DNA of 64,000 bases, from assembly GCA_026414485.1 (NCBI GenBank), contig JAOAIX010000003.1, forward strand, positions 1-64,000. The letters are read 5' to 3'. The position numbers and the translations under genes were made by a program. The DNA comes from Candidatus Bathyarchaeota archaeon. GTDB taxonomy: Archaea > Thermoproteota > Bathyarchaeia > Bathyarchaeales > Bathycorpusculaceae. Shown one piece after another: positions 63,124 through 64,000 of the stretch (the first letter of the stretch is position 1; each line of letters begins with the position of its first letter). The notes beneath the pieces are model-generated. The model saw only the letters and a program-made list of their open reading frames with translations, was not told where the DNA came from and searched no databases.

Positions 63124-64000
63124 TCACATCGGATGAAAACCGGTACTTTTAAGCCCTGTTGCTTCGTCGATGCCCAACATGAGGTTTAGACATTGAACCC
63201 CTTGACCTGAGGCACCTTTAACCATGTTGTCGATTGCTGAGAACATCAACAGGTGGTCTGTGTGGGGGTCTATTTCAAAGCCTATATCGCAGTAGTTGGT
63301 GCCTTGCGTGATTTTGGGATCAGGAAGTTGATAGACGCCTTTCTGGTATTTGACGAAGCGTATAAAGGGTTCACCTTCGTAGGTGCCGCGAAGTGCCTTC
63401 CACAGGTCTTTATTTGCTATAGGTTGTTTTGGAAAAGCATGAATAGTGACGAGAATGCCGCGTATCATGTTAACCGCGTGAGGAGTAAAAGAAATTTTGA
63501 CAGGCTCACTTGAGAAGGCGCTAATTTCCTGTTCAACTTCCCCTATGTGGCGGTGCATAATGACCTTATAGGGTCGGACACCACCGGCACGTTCAGGGTG
63601 ATGAGAAGCCGCAGTAGGCTTGCTACCGCCTCCTGATGAGCCCACTTTGAGATCGGCAACTATGTATTTTTTGTCGATAAGATCCGCTTTTATTAAAGGA
63701 ACCAAAGCGAGAATGGTGGCAGTTGCCATACAACCTGGACATGCTACGAGACGCGCTTTTTTGATTTCTTCACGGTGCAACTCGGGCAGACCATAGACAG
63801 CTTCCTTAAGAAGCAGTGGGTTGCTGTGTTTCCACCCATACCACATTTCGTAGTCGGCAGGGTTTTTGAGGCGAAAATCCGCGCTCATGTCGATGACTTT
63901 CAATCCTACTTCCAAAAGCTTGGGAACAAGATTGACGGAACCTCCGTGTGGAGTTGCAGTGAAAACTACATCGCAGCTCTTTTTCAGTTCAGCTATGTCT
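63124..64000 (-). CDS. lysY: LysY-type N-acetyl-gamma-glutamyl/aminoadipyl-phosphate reductase, partial
   Basis: About 292 C-terminal residues are visible; the N-terminus lies beyond base 64000 (a complete enzyme has about 345). VFTATPHGGSVN and MSADFRLKNP are encoded up to the edge. LVACPGCMATATILALVPL carries the catalytic Cys, and HRHIGEVEQEI the catalytic His. It reduces the acyl-phosphate made by LysZ with NADPH. The TTG at 63915 is an internal codon and is not the true start. lysW and lysX probably continue to the right; this is inferred from the usual operon order. Confidence 0.93.
   Translation of the reverse strand, partial: DIAELKKSCDVVFTATPHGGSVNLVPKLLEVGLKVIDMSADFRLKNPADYEMWYGWKHSNPLLLKEAVYGLPELHREEIKKARLVACPGCMATATILALVPLIKADLIDKKYIVADLKVGSSGGGSKPTAASHHPERAGGVRPYKVIMHRHIGEVEQEISAFSSEPVKISFTPHAVNMIRGILVTIHAFPKQPIANKDLWKALRGTYEGEPFIRFVKYQKGVYQLPDPKITQGTNYCDIGFEIDPHTDHLLMFSAIDNMVKGASGQGVQCLNLMLGIDEATGLKSTGFHPM

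Overview
The window is an ordinary stretch of archaeal chromosome. Archaeal markers are a thermosome (group II chaperonin) C-terminus, TFB, TFE, aMBF1, aIF1, archaeal NAC, Trm56, the bifunctional FBP aldolase/phosphatase, NucS and NreA, TATA-box promoters and several apparently leaderless genes. The gene set (HdrA and 2-oxoacid:ferredoxin oxidoreductase loci, LysW-type lysine/arginine enzymes, many archaea-only DUF families, no methanogenesis genes) suits an anaerobic member of the TACK/Thermoproteota side, possibly a Bathyarchaeia-like lineage. That placement is inference. I see no CRISPR array, insertion sequence, provirus, rRNA or origin.

Layout. 1-8,400: thermosome end, a thymidylate synthase-like protein, a radical SAM protein, two archaeal DUF proteins, a nucleotidyltransferase, a glycosyltransferase, fbp with a divergent RHH regulator, tRNA-Arg(CCG), dph6, tRNA-Val(TAC). 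8,500-15,300: an ATP-grasp/HAD gene pair, then a run of information-processing genes on the minus strand (DUF2110, HD protein, TFE, Trm56, HflX, aMBF1) facing PUA and NAC genes. 15,450-22,300: SPL-like radical SAM plus DinB, a PPC protein, a GT39 glycosyltransferase, two membrane proteins, a SelB-like protein. 22,480-26,070: tRNA-Gln(TTG), TFB, aIF1, nicotinate phosphoribosyltransferase. 26,170-28,880: an isoprenoid operon of a thiolase-family protein and a DUF35-HMG-CoA synthase fusion. 28,950-41,200: membrane protein, OB-fold protein, 2-oxoacid oxidoreductase, a Cys-rich microprotein, a double ferritin, a tiny Lys-rich ORF, an ABC exporter, HdrA-MvhD with a six-cluster polyferredoxin, a methyltransferase. 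41,700-45,900: nucS, ppa, nreA, tRNA-Asp(GTC), a flavin-binding protein, a membrane protein. 46,000-54,480: apgM, carB, carA, argH, argG, which together make arginine from ornithine and carbamoyl phosphate. 54,600-59,920: an ACT/helix regulator, then thrB, thrC, hom, lysC. 59,980-64,000: lysK, lysJ, lysZ, lysY (truncated by the window edge), the carrier-protein route to lysine and probably ornithine.

Observations I consider most worth checking: (1) the thiolase homologue beside HMG-CoA synthase lacks every recognisable catalytic residue, while the synthase is intact and fused to DUF35; (2) argG and hflX each have no ATG, GTG or TTG that would include their conserved N-termini, and the only well-placed codons behind their Shine-Dalgarno sequences are ATA and GTA; (3) four very small ORFs (16, 28, 50 and 51 codons) have promoter and/or ribosome-binding signals; (4) a 549-base gene-free region carries a perfect 11-bp inverted repeat; (5) three DNA-repair proteins end in PCNA-binding (PIP) motifs. 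No single locus is a clearly new defence or mobile system.
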